Of a stretch of 64,000 nt of DNA, positions 1-9,826 are shown piece by piece (position 1 is the first letter of the stretch; each line of letters starts with the position of its first letter). The position numbers were made by a program, and so were the translations under genes. The notes beneath the pieces were generated by a model. The model ran no database searches and was not told the DNA's origin. It saw nothing but the letters and a program-made list of their open reading frames with translations. Origin of the DNA: Comamonas antarctica (lineage in GTDB: Bacteria; Pseudomonadota; Gammaproteobacteria; Burkholderiales; Burkholderiaceae_C); contig NZ_CP054840.1 in NCBI RefSeq assembly GCF_013363755.1, positions 2,349,501 through 2,413,500 on the forward strand, given 5' to 3'.

Positions 1-209
1 GGGTGCGCGCGCAGGACTACTGCATTGCCCAGGAAGGCCATGAGCTCGGAGTCCAGGCCATCGCCGTGCCGCTGCGCAACAGCGCGGGCGAAACCGTGGC
101 CGCGCTCAATGCCGTGATGTCGGCGCAACGCATGAGCGCCCAGGCGCTGGAGCGGCAGATGCTGCCGCTGCTGCGGGATGCAGCGCAGGAGTTGCGGCCG
201 CTGCTTTGA
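1..209 (+). CDS. IclR-family transcriptional regulator, C-terminal part
   Basis: This is the last 68 or so residues of a gene that begins before the window. The segment LGVQAIAVPLRNSAGE followed by VAALN and a terminal helix ending ERQMLPLLRDAAQELRPLL is typical of the effector-binding end of IclR regulators, especially the PcaR/PobR/PcaU group that controls aromatic-acid catabolism. The DNA-binding domain lies outside the window, so the target cannot be read. Its position about 250 bp from a LysR gene and 4 kb from the pmd operon fits a catabolic regulator, but that is inference. The GTG at position 3 is an internal codon, not a convincing start. Confidence 0.8.
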   Translation, partial: VRAQDYCIAQEGHELGVQAIAVPLRNSAGETVAALNAVMSAQRMSAQALERQMLPLLRDAAQELRPLL

Positions 210-215
210 GGGCAA

Positions 216-385
216 GCCCGTCGAACCATGGACGGCCCACGCTCATGCCTGGAGGACAGGACGTCCATCCTTCGACCCTTCGACAAGCTCAGGGCTCAGG
301 ACGAACGGTTACCACCGCGCATATGGCCCCCGCCATCCGTTCGTGGTGAGCCTGCCTGGGCGGCCCCGTCGAACCATGAACGGCC
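216..385. repeat. REP-like repeat cluster between two convergent regulator genes
   Basis: This gap holds at least three related pieces. Bases 216-237 read GCCCGTCGAACCATGGACGG. Bases 276-308 contain CCCTTCGACAAGCTCAGG and end in GACGAACGG. Bases 337-385 start CCGTTCGTGGTGAGCCTG and end GTCGAACCATGAACGG. The middle copy is in the opposite orientation to the two copies found after argA (28912-29008). Such elements form hairpins and often lie between convergent genes; here both neighbours (IclR end at 209, LysR end at 467) point inward, so a shared transcription-stop role is possible. Confidence 0.75.
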
Positions 386-466
386 TGCCCGCATGCCCGG
401 ACGACGGATACGCCCAGGCAATCACCGGTCATGCAGCGGCAAATCAGCCTGGTCCGTCTCCGGCCA

Positions 467-1375
467 TCACTTCTCTTTCAGCGGCCTGATGGCCGCCTCC
501 TGGCACAGCGCGCGCAGCAGATCCGACGTCCGGCGTATCAGCGGCGTGCTTTTCTTCTTGGCCGACTGCGCGATGCACAGCGTGCTGACGATGCCCGGCG
601 ACTCGATGGGAATGCAGGCCAGTTCATCCTGATGGTCCAGGCTGCTGAGCGCGCTGGCCGTGAGCGCCGCGTAGCCGTAGCCGCCGCGCACCAGGTCGAG
701 AATGGCGGGCACGCTGGAGACCTCCCACACCACATTCAGCTTGACCTGCGACAGCGTGGCCTGGGCTTCCATCAGCTTGCGGAAAACCTGGCCGCGCTGC
801 GGCATGATCAGCGGGTAGTCCGACAGCTGCTTGAATTGCACCGACTTCTGCTGCGCCATGCTGGCCGGGCCGATCAGGCACAGCCGCTCCTCCAGAACCG
901 GAGTGACCTCGACCTGGGGCTGGGGTTCGGGCGTGTAGACCAGCGCCAGGTCCATGCGGCCCGTGGTCAGCCACTCCGCCATGTTGACCGAGAAGCCTTC
1001 GACCACCGCCAGCACGGCCTTGGGCATCTCGCGGCTGAACACGTCGATCAGCGGCAGCGTGAGCCGGCGCGCCAGGCTCGGCGGCAGGCCGACCACGATG
1101 CGGCCCACGGGTTCGTCGCGCTGGCTGCCCAGGTCTTCCTTGGCCAGCGCCACGCGCTGCATGATCGCGTGCCCGTGCTCCAGCAGCCGGCGTCCCGCGT
1201 CGGTGAGCGTCACCCCGCGGCCGGTGCGGATCAGCAGGGTTTCGCGCAGCTCGGTTTCAAGCGTGCGCACCTGGCGGCTCAGCGCCGGCTGCGCAATGTC
1301 GAGCAGCAACGCGGCCTTGCTGAAGCTGCCGGTCTCGGCGACATGCACAAAAGTTTCTATCTGCTGGAGATTCAT
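467..1375 (-). CDS. LysR-family transcriptional regulator
   Basis: The 302-residue product has the standard LysR layout: a winged helix-turn-helix in residues 1-60 (MNLQQIETFVHVAETGSFSK, then AQPALSRQVRTLE) and a substrate-binding domain of about 210 residues. The ATG at 1375 is chosen because it gives the canonical start and family length; the reading frame stays open further upstream. The gene diverges from a Bug-type binding-protein gene at 1544, and a perfect inverted repeat lies between them, so it probably controls that gene and itself. The effector is unknown, and a role for the nearby pmd operon is possible but unproven. Confidence 0.9.
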   Translation of the reverse strand: MNLQQIETFVHVAETGSFSKAALLLDIAQPALSRQVRTLETELRETLLIRTGRGVTLTDAGRRLLEHGHAIMQRVALAKEDLGSQRDEPVGRIVVGLPPSLARRLTLPLIDVFSREMPKAVLAVVEGFSVNMAEWLTTGRMDLALVYTPEPQPQVEVTPVLEERLCLIGPASMAQQKSVQFKQLSDYPLIMPQRGQVFRKLMEAQATLSQVKLNVVWEVSSVPAILDLVRGGYGYAALTASALSSLDHQDELACIPIESPGIVSTLCIAQSAKKKSTPLIRRTSDLLRALCQEAAIRPLKEK

Positions 1376-1425
1376 GGCGGGTTCAAGCTGTAACCATGCC
1401 ATTTTGCTATAGCTGATAGAGAGCC

Positions 1426-1444
1426 ATGCATCTAGGCGATGCAT
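1426..1444. promoter_or_regulatory. Inverted repeat, probable LysR operator
   Basis: ATGCATC, five bases, GATGCAT forms a perfect 7-bp inverted repeat in the 168-bp gap between the divergent lysR (start 1375) and Bug gene (start 1544). Position and symmetry are as expected for a LysR-type operator, although the textbook T-N11-A spacing is not matched exactly at its centre. Confidence 0.5.
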
Positions 1445-1543
1445 ACCGCCCTGCCACAATGCACAAATAACTTGCCCGTTCCACGCAGAGGGGGCCGGGC
1501 AGGATGCGCAACAAAGACGCGATCGCCGCAAAAGGGAGACAAG

Positions 1544-2545
1544 ATGAGCACCGAGACAAGCAAGATGAACCGCCGCAGCGCCGGACTGGCCCTGGGCGCA
1601 CTGGCGCTGGGCGCGATGGCGCCCGCGCGCGCCCAGACGGCCCCCAACTGGCCCACGAAACAGGTGCGCATCATCAATCCCTTCCCGGTGGGCGGTGGCC
1701 CCGACGGCACTTCGCGCCTCGTGGCCGACAAGCTGTCGCGCATGTGGAACCAGCCGGTGATCGTCGAGAACCGCCCTGGCGGCAACGGTTTCATTGCCAT
1801 CGATGCCTTCAAGCGCGGCGCGACCGACGGCACCGACATCATCCAGCTGGACAACGTCCACCTCGCGGCCTACCCGCACCTGTTCAAGAAGCTGCCCTAC
1901 GACATCAACAAGGACTTCGAAGTCGTGCTGCCGCTGTTTCGAACCTTCTTTTTCGTCTGCGTGGCCACCGACAGCCCCTACAAGAGCATGTCCGACCTGA
2001 TTGCCGACGCCAAGGCGCGCCCTGGCAAGCTCAACTACGGCTCCTGGTCGGTGGGCAACCCCGTGCACCTGGGCTCGGCGCTGCTGGAGTCGCTGACCGG
2101 CACGAAGATGGAGCATGTGATCTACAAGGAAACCAGCCAGCTCTACACCAGCGTCGCGACGGGCGAACTCTCGTTCGCGCTGGGCTCCTCGGGCACTGCC
2201 GGGCCGCTCGCGCGCTCGGGCAAGCTGCGCTTCCTGGCCGTGCTGGCGCCGCACCGCCTCAAGGGCTACGAGGACGTGCCCACGGTCGCCGAATCGGGCG
2301 GCCCGGCCAATGCCATCGTCACCGGATGGAACGCGTTCGCCGTGCCGAGGAGCACGCCGCCCGCCGTGGTCGAGAAGATCCGCCGCGACACCATGAAGGC
2401 CTTGTCCGAACCCGATGTGCAGCCCAAGTTCCAGACCTTCGGCTACGAGAACTACTTCCCGACACCCGCGGAGTTCAAGACCTTCATGGTCGAGGAAAAC
2501 AAGCGCTTCGGCGATGTGATCCGGCGCGCGAACCTCGAACTGTAA
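1544..2545 (+). CDS. Bug/TctC-family periplasmic solute-binding protein
   Basis: The 333-residue product has an N-terminal signal peptide with a cleavage site near residue 30 (AMAPARA|Q), then the Bug fold, recognised by PTKQVRIINPFPVGGGPD near the start, the segment WNQPVIVENRPGGNGF, and a TGWNAFAVP block near the end. Bug proteins bind carboxylates in the periplasm, usually for tripartite tricarboxylate transporters; no membrane subunits (TctA/TctB) occur nearby, so it is an orphan. AAAGGGAGAC just before the ATG at 1544 is a good ribosome site and decides the start over an in-frame ATG at residue 8. The divergent LysR gene is the likely regulator. The ligand is unknown. Confidence 0.9.
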   Translation: MSTETSKMNRRSAGLALGALALGAMAPARAQTAPNWPTKQVRIINPFPVGGGPDGTSRLVADKLSRMWNQPVIVENRPGGNGFIAIDAFKRGATDGTDIIQLDNVHLAAYPHLFKKLPYDINKDFEVVLPLFRTFFFVCVATDSPYKSMSDLIADAKARPGKLNYGSWSVGNPVHLGSALLESLTGTKMEHVIYKETSQLYTSVATGELSFALGSSGTAGPLARSGKLRFLAVLAPHRLKGYEDVPTVAESGGPANAIVTGWNAFAVPRSTPPAVVEKIRRDTMKALSEPDVQPKFQTFGYENYFPTPAEFKTFMVEENKRFGDVIRRANLEL

Positions 2546-2572
2546 CGCCGCACAGGCGCCTGTGCTGATCCC

Positions 2573-2603
2573 AGCCGCTGCAAGCCGACGCAGCGGCTTT
2601 TTT
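2573..2603 (+). terminator. Rho-independent terminator after the Bug gene
   Basis: AGCCGCTGC and GCAGCGGCT form a 9-bp stem with an 8-base loop, followed by a run of six T. It lies 27 bp after the Bug stop codon and before the 3' end of the opposing gene at 2631. Confidence 0.85.
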
Positions 2604-2630
2604 CATGGCCGCCTCACCCGCAGGCTGCGC

Positions 2631-3395
2631 CTACATGGAGGCGTAATGGCCGCCGGCGCTGTGCGTGTCTGGCACGGTACCGACCAGCATGGTGAAACCA
2701 TGCGGCAGCAAGGGCGCGGCATCGCTGTCTACCGCAGTGGACAGCGCTTCGGGGGATGCCAGCTCCGACGCTGCGTCTGAGGTGGAGTCTTGCCGCGGCA
2801 TTTCGGGGCTGCCGGGGCACTCTGCGCCGCAGAGCGCCTCCACCCATGCCATTGCGTCCCTGGTTTCCCGCTGCGCATCAAAAGCCATGCGGGCGGCATT
2901 TTGCCAAGCCGCGCGCAGGTCCGAGATTTCCTCGTTCACCAAGGCATTTCCGTCGTGCTTGAGCCGATTGAAATAATCGGTGGCAATCTCCAGTTCGTCA
3001 CACCACGACTCGTAATCCTGCTGCGCATCAAGCCGTGCCTTATCGGCCAGCGCAACGGCGCCGGTCGCCGCAAAGGAAGTCACCTGCGCAGCCCAGGGCA
3101 GCGAGGGAGACGCCGGCAAAGCGGACATCCAGGCATGTTCTACGTCGAATAAGGCTTCGGCCAAGTGATTGACCAAATCGCCATACGCCCCGCAGCTGTG
3201 AAAGGCCTCGTTGATCTGCACGGCGAGAAGCTGGGGGCTTTCCAGCATCGCGGCATTGAGTTCCCTGAGCGCCGCCTGTTCAACGGCATCGGCCGCCAGC
3301 TGCGCCTGCTGGCATTGGAGGAGACGCGCCCGCGCCGCGTCCTGCGCAGAAGTAAGTAGGTTTGCGGGGTTGGTAGCGGAAAGAAAGATCGGCAT
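2631..3395 (-). CDS. Unrecognised helical protein, possibly phasin-like or an effector
   Basis: The predicted product has 254 residues, is rich in Ala, Leu, Gln and Glu, and should be almost wholly helical to about residue 195. It ends in a Ser/Asp/Ala-rich tail of low complexity (TSDAASELASPEALST). I do not recognise the family. The opening NPANLLTSAQDAARARL and the helical body resemble phasins only in general layout. The start at 3395 (MPIFLSATNP) is a judgement: no clear ribosome site precedes it and the frame stays open to 3497. It stands alone between a terminator and an aldo-keto reductase gene. Its upstream region is very AT-rich and carries a palindrome shared with the ankyrin locus at 31.5 kb, which hints at separate acquisition or common control. 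Confidence 0.6.
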   Translation of the reverse strand: MPIFLSATNPANLLTSAQDAARARLLQCQQAQLAADAVEQAALRELNAAMLESPQLLAVQINEAFHSCGAYGDLVNHLAEALFDVEHAWMSALPASPSLPWAAQVTSFAATGAVALADKARLDAQQDYESWCDELEIATDYFNRLKHDGNALVNEEISDLRAAWQNAARMAFDAQRETRDAMAWVEALCGAECPGSPEMPRQDSTSDAASELASPEALSTAVDSDAAPLLPHGFTMLVGTVPDTHSAGGHYASM

Positions 3396-3531
3396 GGTAA
3401 TGGGGCGTGGCGCAATGGTGCGTCCCGGGAGATGGGGCTTGTATCGATGGCGCCGTGACCCCAGGCATCGGGTGCCACGGCATGATGATTTCATCAATCG
3501 ATATCATAACTAAATAGTTTTTATCTACTTA

Positions 3532-3543
3532 CAGGGTTAACCC
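3532..3543 (-). promoter_or_regulatory. GGGTTAACCC palindrome upstream of the 2631-3395 gene
   Basis: CAGGGTTAACCC lies in an AT-rich stretch (16 G/C in the 60 bases 3481-3540), 139 bp upstream of the gene start. The same 12 bases, in the same orientation relative to the gene, occur at 31550-31561 upstream of the ankyrin locus. The function is unknown; a regulator site is an inference. Confidence 0.35.
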
Positions 3544-3582
3544 GAAAATTGCTTTCATCAGCTGCCACGCCCTGGCGCTTTC

Positions 3583-4596
3583 TCAATTGCCGGTCGCGAA
3601 CTCCTCGGTATCCACTTCCCTGTGCCCCTGCGCCGCGTAGCGCGTGCCCGCAATGGCCTGGGGCTGGAACAGCGCGTCGAGCTGCTCCAGTTGCGCGCTC
3701 GACAGCTTGACCTCGGCGCCATGCAGGTCTTCGTCCAGGTGCTTGCGTTGCGTCGTGCCGGGCAGTGCAATCACCTGCTCGCCCTGGTGCAGCACCCAGG
3801 CAATCGCCAGCGCCGCGAGGCTGCAGCCCGCCTGCTCGGCCAGCGCGCGCATCGGCTCCAGCAGGCGCAGGTTGCGCGGATAGTTCTCGGCCGAGAAACG
3901 CGGCATGGGCTTGCGCACGTCTTTGTCGCCCAGGGTGGCCGCGTCGGGCAGGCCCCCCGCCAGAAAGCCGCGGCCCAGCGGGCTGAAGGCCACATAGGCC
4001 ACGCCCAGTTCGGCGCAGCGCGCCAGCGTGCCGAGCTCGGCATTGCGCGACCACAGCGAATACTCGCTTTGCAGCGCGGTGATCGGGTGCTCGCGATGCG
4101 CGCGCGTGAGCGTGTCGGCCGAGACTTCGGACAGGCCCAGCGCGCGCACCTTGCCCTCCTGCAGCAGCCGGCCCATCTCGCCCACCGACTCCTCGATCGG
4201 CACCGACTTGTCCCAGCGGTGCAGGTAGTAAAGGTCGATGACATCGGTGCCGAGGCGGCGCAGGCTGTCTTCGCAGTTGCGCCGCAGCGTGGCCGGACGC
4301 CCGTCGATCACGCGGCGCACCACGCCATCATCGCCCGCCACTCCGGCCATGCCGCCCTTGCTGCACAGCGTGATGCGGTCGCGGTGCGGCGCCAGCACCG
4401 GGCCGACCAGGGTTTCATTGGCGCCAAAGCCATAGAGCGCAGCGGTGTCGAACAGCGTCACGCCCCGGTCCAGCGCATGCGCCAGCAGCTCGCGGCCCTG
4501 CTCGGCGCCGGGCGGCGTGCCGTAGGCATGGCTCAGGTTCATGCAGCCCAGGCCGACGGAGGTGACATCAAAGGGGCCGATCTTGCGGGTTTGCAT
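3583..4596 (-). CDS. Aldo-keto reductase
   Basis: The 337-residue protein is an NAD(P)H-dependent aldo-keto reductase of the YakC/AKR13-like type with a TIM-barrel fold. The catalytic tetrad can be placed: Asp50 and Tyr55 in LFDTAALYG, Lys80 in LCSKGG and His126 in DLYYLHRWD. A C-terminal cofactor segment reads IALPGTTQRKHLDEDL. The start at 4596 has an AAGGAA ribosome site; an in-frame start eight codons earlier is less likely. It follows pmdC by 91 bp on the same strand, so it could be read through from the pmd operon, but no step of the protocatechuate 4,5-pathway needs it. The substrate is unknown. Confidence 0.9.
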   Translation of the reverse strand: MQTRKIGPFDVTSVGLGCMNLSHAYGTPPGAEQGRELLAHALDRGVTLFDTAALYGFGANETLVGPVLAPHRDRITLCSKGGMAGVAGDDGVVRRVIDGRPATLRRNCEDSLRRLGTDVIDLYYLHRWDKSVPIEESVGEMGRLLQEGKVRALGLSEVSADTLTRAHREHPITALQSEYSLWSRNAELGTLARCAELGVAYVAFSPLGRGFLAGGLPDAATLGDKDVRKPMPRFSAENYPRNLRLLEPMRALAEQAGCSLAALAIAWVLHQGEQVIALPGTTQRKHLDEDLHGAEVKLSSAQLEQLDALFQPQAIAGTRYAAQGHREVDTEEFATGN

Positions 4597-4687
4597 CAGT
4601 GGATTCCTTGGAAAAGACAAAGCCAGCGCTCGCGGTCTGCGGGCACTGGCCTGGGAGTTGCGAAGTCAGGCAAGCTTGCCCGATTTC

Positions 4688-6510
<1,823 letters not shown>

Positions 6511-6954
6511 TCAGTTGCCCTCCTTGCGTGCGGACAGTCCCTGGGGCTGGCGGTGCGCCTGCGCGTCGCCGTCTTCGCCAATGACGCGGTTGCCCTGCGC
6601 CGAACGGCCGCCGGCAACCATCATGGCGCGGTATTCTTCCTCGGTCATGCCGGTCATGGAGCCGGCCATCTGCTGGAAGCTCAGGCCGTCGGTGGCGCCG
6701 ATCTTGGCGAGGAAGTAGATGTTGCCGCCGGTGCGCATGCACCAGTTCAGGTCGCGCGCCAGCACCGCCTGCTTCTGCTCCTCGGTCATTGCCCACTCGT
6801 CGAGATAGGCACGCTCGTTGGCCTTGAAGCGCGCGCGGTTCTCGGGCTTCATCAGCGACATGCAGAACTGATTGAGCCAGTAGCCTTTGCGCGACTGCTG
6901 GGCGTCGAAGATGATGGTGCCGGGCACATCGGTATAAGGTTTATGCAGAGCCAT
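6511..6954 (-). CDS. pmdA: Protocatechuate 4,5-dioxygenase, alpha subunit
   Basis: The 147-residue product is the small LigA/PmdA subunit. Family features are the opening PYTDVPGTIIFDAQQSRKGY, the segment LMKPENRARFKANERAYLD, and NWCMRTGGNIYFLAKIGATD, which in LigAB closes over the active site. The ATG at 6954 is used because family members begin ALHKPY; the frame extends 11 codons further without a good start. Only 2 bp separate it from pmdD and none from pmdB, so the three are made as one unit. Confidence 0.95.
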   Translation of the reverse strand: MALHKPYTDVPGTIIFDAQQSRKGYWLNQFCMSLMKPENRARFKANERAYLDEWAMTEEQKQAVLARDLNWCMRTGGNIYFLAKIGATDGLSFQQMAGSMTGMTEEEYRAMMVAGGRSAQGNRVIGEDGDAQAHRQPQGLSARKEGN

Positions 6955-6956
6955 GA

Positions 6957-7886
6957 TCAGGCCTCCTTGCCGCTTTCTTCTGGCCAATACAGACGCATGG
7001 GATTGTCCACCAGCAGCTTGCGCTGGAGTTCCTCCGTAGGCGCGATGTGGGGAATGAAATCCACCAGCAGGCCGTCGTCGGGCATATGGTCCTTGAGGTT
7101 GGGGTGCGGCCAGTCAGTGCCCCAGAGCACGCGGTCGGGGAACTCCTCGACCACGCGGCGCGCGAACGGCACCACGTCCTGGTAGGCATTCTGCTCGCCG
7201 TCCAATGCCTTCGGGCCGGTGATGGACAGGCGCTCGGGGCACGAGACCTTGCTCCAGACATTCTTGTGCTCGCGCATGAACTTCAGGAACAACTCGAATT
7301 CCGGGCCGTCGACGGGCTTGCTGACGTCGGGGCGACCCATGTGGTCCACCACCACCGTGGTCGGCAGGCTGGTGAAGAAGTCCCACAGCTCGGGCAGGTC
7401 CACGGCCTCGAAGTAGATCACCACATGCCAGCCCAGCTTCTGGATGCGGCCGGCGATCTCCAGCAGCTCGTCCTTGGGCGTGAAGTCGACCAAACGCTTG
7501 ACGAAGTTGAAGCGCACGCCGCGCACGCCGGCGTCATGCAGCGCCTGCAGCTCTTCATCGCTGATGCTGCGCTTGACCGTGGCCACGCCGCGCGCCTTGC
7601 CGCCCGAGGCCTTGCAGGCATCGACCATGGCGCTGTTGTCGGCGCCGTGGCAGGTGGCCTGCACGATCACGTTGCGCGCAAAGCCCAGCTGGTCGCGCAG
7701 CGCAAACAGCTGTGCCTTGCTCGCGTCGCAGGGCGTGTACTTGCGCTCCGGCGCGAACGGGAATTCATTGCCCGGGCCAAACACATGGCAGTGGGCATCG
7801 ACGGCGCCGGCCGGCACCTGGAATGTGGGCTTGGACGGACCGCTGTACCAATCGAGCCAGCCCGGGGTCTTTTCGAAATTTGCCAT
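6957..7886 (-). CDS. pmdD: 2-pyrone-4,6-dicarboxylate hydrolase
   Basis: The 309-residue protein is an amidohydrolase-fold lactonase (LigI/PmdD) that hydrolyses 2-pyrone-4,6-dicarboxylate to 4-oxalomesaconate. It has the metal-site motif VDAHCHVFGPG near residue 30, the strand VVVDHMGRPD, and the C-terminal VLWGTDWPHPN with the catalytic Asp, in the COG3618 order. It starts at 7886, where MANFEKTPGWLDWYSG matches family N-termini; the long open frame upstream is not coding. A 164-bp gap with a dispersed repeat separates it from pmdF, the widest spacing in the operon. Confidence 0.95.
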   Translation of the reverse strand: MANFEKTPGWLDWYSGPSKPTFQVPAGAVDAHCHVFGPGNEFPFAPERKYTPCDASKAQLFALRDQLGFARNVIVQATCHGADNSAMVDACKASGGKARGVATVKRSISDEELQALHDAGVRGVRFNFVKRLVDFTPKDELLEIAGRIQKLGWHVVIYFEAVDLPELWDFFTSLPTTVVVDHMGRPDVSKPVDGPEFELFLKFMREHKNVWSKVSCPERLSITGPKALDGEQNAYQDVVPFARRVVEEFPDRVLWGTDWPHPNLKDHMPDDGLLVDFIPHIAPTEELQRKLLVDNPMRLYWPEESGKEA

Positions 7887-7956
7887 GTAAATCCGCTTTC
7901 TTTTATCCACGTCTTTCGCACTGCCAGCGGCCGAGGAAACTGGCGTGTCCCAGGTA

Positions 7957-8050
7957 GGGGACACCGAACAAGGGCCGCCCCGCAGCGATGGTGTCGTCCC
8001 CCTCCACCGAAGGATGAGAGGGGGAAGCCGCGTGAGCGGCTCAGGGGGTG
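7957..8050. repeat. Dispersed Comamonadaceae-type repeat inside the pmd operon
   Basis: From GGGGACACCGAACAAGGGCC to the base before the pmdF stop codon, the sequence has the look of an intergenic element common in Comamonadaceae genomes (reverse strand: CCCCCTGAGCCGC, a GCGGCTTCCCCCTC arm, GGTGGAGGGGGACGACACC, GGGCGGCCCTTGTTCGGTG). The family match is from memory. Within it, AGCCGC-GTGA-GCGGCT is a perfect hairpin, and the CCCCCTC and GAGGGGG arms can pair. There is no second copy in this window. It could stall or process the transcript between pmdF and pmdD. Confidence 0.6.
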
Positions 8051-8734
8051 TCAATCCATATAGCGGAGACCCGCCTTTTCCAGGGGCTCGCGCATCTTGT
8101 ACATGTCCAGGCCCAGCACGCCCGAAGCCAGCTTGGCGCGCTTCTCGCCTTCGAAGCTCTCGCGCTTTTGCGCGGCTTCGAGCGTGGCGGCGGCCCTGGC
8201 CGCGGGCACGCAGACCACGCCGTCGTCGTCGGCCACGATCACATCGCCGGGCGTGACCCACATGCCGGCGCAGACCACGGGAATGTTCACCGAGCCCAGC
8301 GTGGCCTTGATGGTGCCGCGCGAGGAGATGGCGCGGCTCCAGACCGGGAAGTTCATCTCCTGCAGCGTCTTCACGTCGCGCACGCCGGCGTCGATGATCA
8401 GCGCGCGCGCGCCGCGCGCCTGGAAGCTGGTCGCCAGCAGGTCGCCGAAATAGCCATCGGTGCATTCGGAGGTCACGGCCGCGACCACGACATCGCCAGG
8501 CTGGATCTGCTCGGCCGCGACATGCATCATCCAGTTGTCGCCAGGCTGCAGCAGCACCGTGACGGCCGTACCCGACACTTGCTGGCCGGAATAGATCGGC
8601 CGCATATAGGGCTTGAGCAGGCCCACGCGGCCCATGGCTTCATGCACCGTGGCCGAGCCCAGCGCCGCGAGGCCGTCGGCCGCGGCCCTGTCGGCGCGTT
8701 GAATGTTGCGATAAACCACACCCAGTTCGTACAT
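8051..8734 (-). CDS. pmdF: 4-carboxy-4-hydroxy-2-oxoadipate aldolase
   Basis: The 227-residue product is a RraA-fold class II aldolase (LigK/PmdF, HMG/CHA aldolase) that splits 4-carboxy-4-hydroxy-2-oxoadipate into pyruvate and oxaloacetate, the last step of the pathway. The motif [19 protein letters not shown] carries the Arg-Asp pair that positions pyruvate and the divalent metal. [16 protein letters not shown] is a second family signature. AGGAGATTC lies just before the ATG at 8734. It follows pmdE by 28 bp. Confidence 0.94.
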   Translation of the reverse strand: MYELGVVYRNIQRADRAAADGLAALGSATVHEAMGRVGLLKPYMRPIYSGQQVSGTAVTVLLQPGDNWMMHVAAEQIQPGDVVVAAVTSECTDGYFGDLLATSFQARGARALIIDAGVRDVKTLQEMNFPVWSRAISSRGTIKATLGSVNIPVVCAGMWVTPGDVIVADDDGVVCVPAARAAATLEAAQKRESFEGEKRAKLASGVLGLDMYKMREPLEKAGLRYMD

Positions 8735-8762
8735 CTGAATCTCCTGATCGTTGGCGGCCTGC

Positions 8763-9791
8763 TTACAGGCCCTTCTTCTTGAGCGCGGCATCGAGGCGCG
8801 TGAACACGCGGCGCGCATTGCCTTCGTAGACCTGGAAGCGCTCTTCCTCGCTCAGGTTCTGCGTGGCTTCGATATAGCGCTTGGTGTCGTCGTAGTAATG
8901 GCCCGTGGTCGGGTCGATGCCGCGCACCGCACCGATCATCTCGCTGGCAAAAAGAATGTTCTTGACCGGGATCACGTTGGTGAGCAAATCAATGCCCGGC
9001 TGGTGGTAGACGCAGGTGTCGAAGAAGATGTTGTTGAGCAGATGCTCGTCCAGCAGCGGCTTCTTCAGCTCCTGCGCCAGGCCGCGGAATCGCCCCCAGT
9101 GGTAGGGCACGGCGCCGCCGCCATGCGGAATCAGGAACTTGAGCGTGGGGAAGTCCTTGAACAGGTCGCTGGTCAGGCACTGCATGAAGGCCGTGGTGTC
9201 GGCGTTGAGGTAGTGCGCGCCCGTGGTGTGGAAGCAGCTGTTGCAGCTGGTGCTCACGTGGATCATGGCCGGAATGTCGTACTCGACCATCTTTTCGTAG
9301 ATCGGGTACCAGCTGCGGTCGGACAGCGGCGGCGAGGTCCAGTGGCCGCCCGACGGATCGGGGTTCAGGTTGATGCCGACATTGCCGTATTGCTCGACGC
9401 ACTTCACCAGCTCGGGAATGCAGGTCGCGGGGTCGACGCCCGGCGACTGCGGCAGCATCGCTGCGGGAATGAAATGCTCGGGGAACAGTTCGCTCACGCG
9501 GAAGCACAGCTCGTTGCAGATCGCGGCCCAGGTCGACGAGGTCTCGAAGTTGCCGATATGGTGCGCCATGAAGCTCGCGCGCGGGCTGAAGATCGTGAGG
9601 TCCGAGCCGCGCTGCTTCATCAGCTTGAGCTGGTTGGTCTCGATGGTCTCGCGGATCTCGTCGTCGCTGATCTTCAGCGAACTGGCCGACGGGGCCTGGC
9701 TCGGGTCCTTGAGGCCGGCGATCTGCAGGTCGCGCCAGGCGCCAAGGGCGGCGGGGGCCGTGGTGTAGTGGCCGTGTACGTCGATGATCAT
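8763..9791 (-). CDS. pmdE: 4-oxalomesaconate hydratase
   Basis: The 342-residue product is an amidohydrolase-2-family enzyme (LigJ/PmdE) that adds water to 4-oxalomesaconate, giving 4-carboxy-4-hydroxy-2-oxoadipate. The metal-binding opening [11 protein letters not shown] is intact. Other histidines lie in [25 protein letters not shown] and DTCVYHQPG. Length and end ([12 protein letters not shown]) agree with the family. It lies 35 bp after pmdK and 28 bp before pmdF in one transcription unit. Confidence 0.94.
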   Translation of the reverse strand: MIIDVHGHYTTAPAALGAWRDLQIAGLKDPSQAPSASSLKISDDEIRETIETNQLKLMKQRGSDLTIFSPRASFMAHHIGNFETSSTWAAICNELCFRVSELFPEHFIPAAMLPQSPGVDPATCIPELVKCVEQYGNVGINLNPDPSGGHWTSPPLSDRSWYPIYEKMVEYDIPAMIHVSTSCNSCFHTTGAHYLNADTTAFMQCLTSDLFKDFPTLKFLIPHGGGAVPYHWGRFRGLAQELKKPLLDEHLLNNIFFDTCVYHQPGIDLLTNVIPVKNILFASEMIGAVRGIDPTTGHYYDDTKRYIEATQNLSEEERFQVYEGNARRVFTRLDAALKKKGL

Positions 9792-9826
9792 TGCAATGTT
9801 CTCCTGTAATTCTTGAAGGTGCCGGA

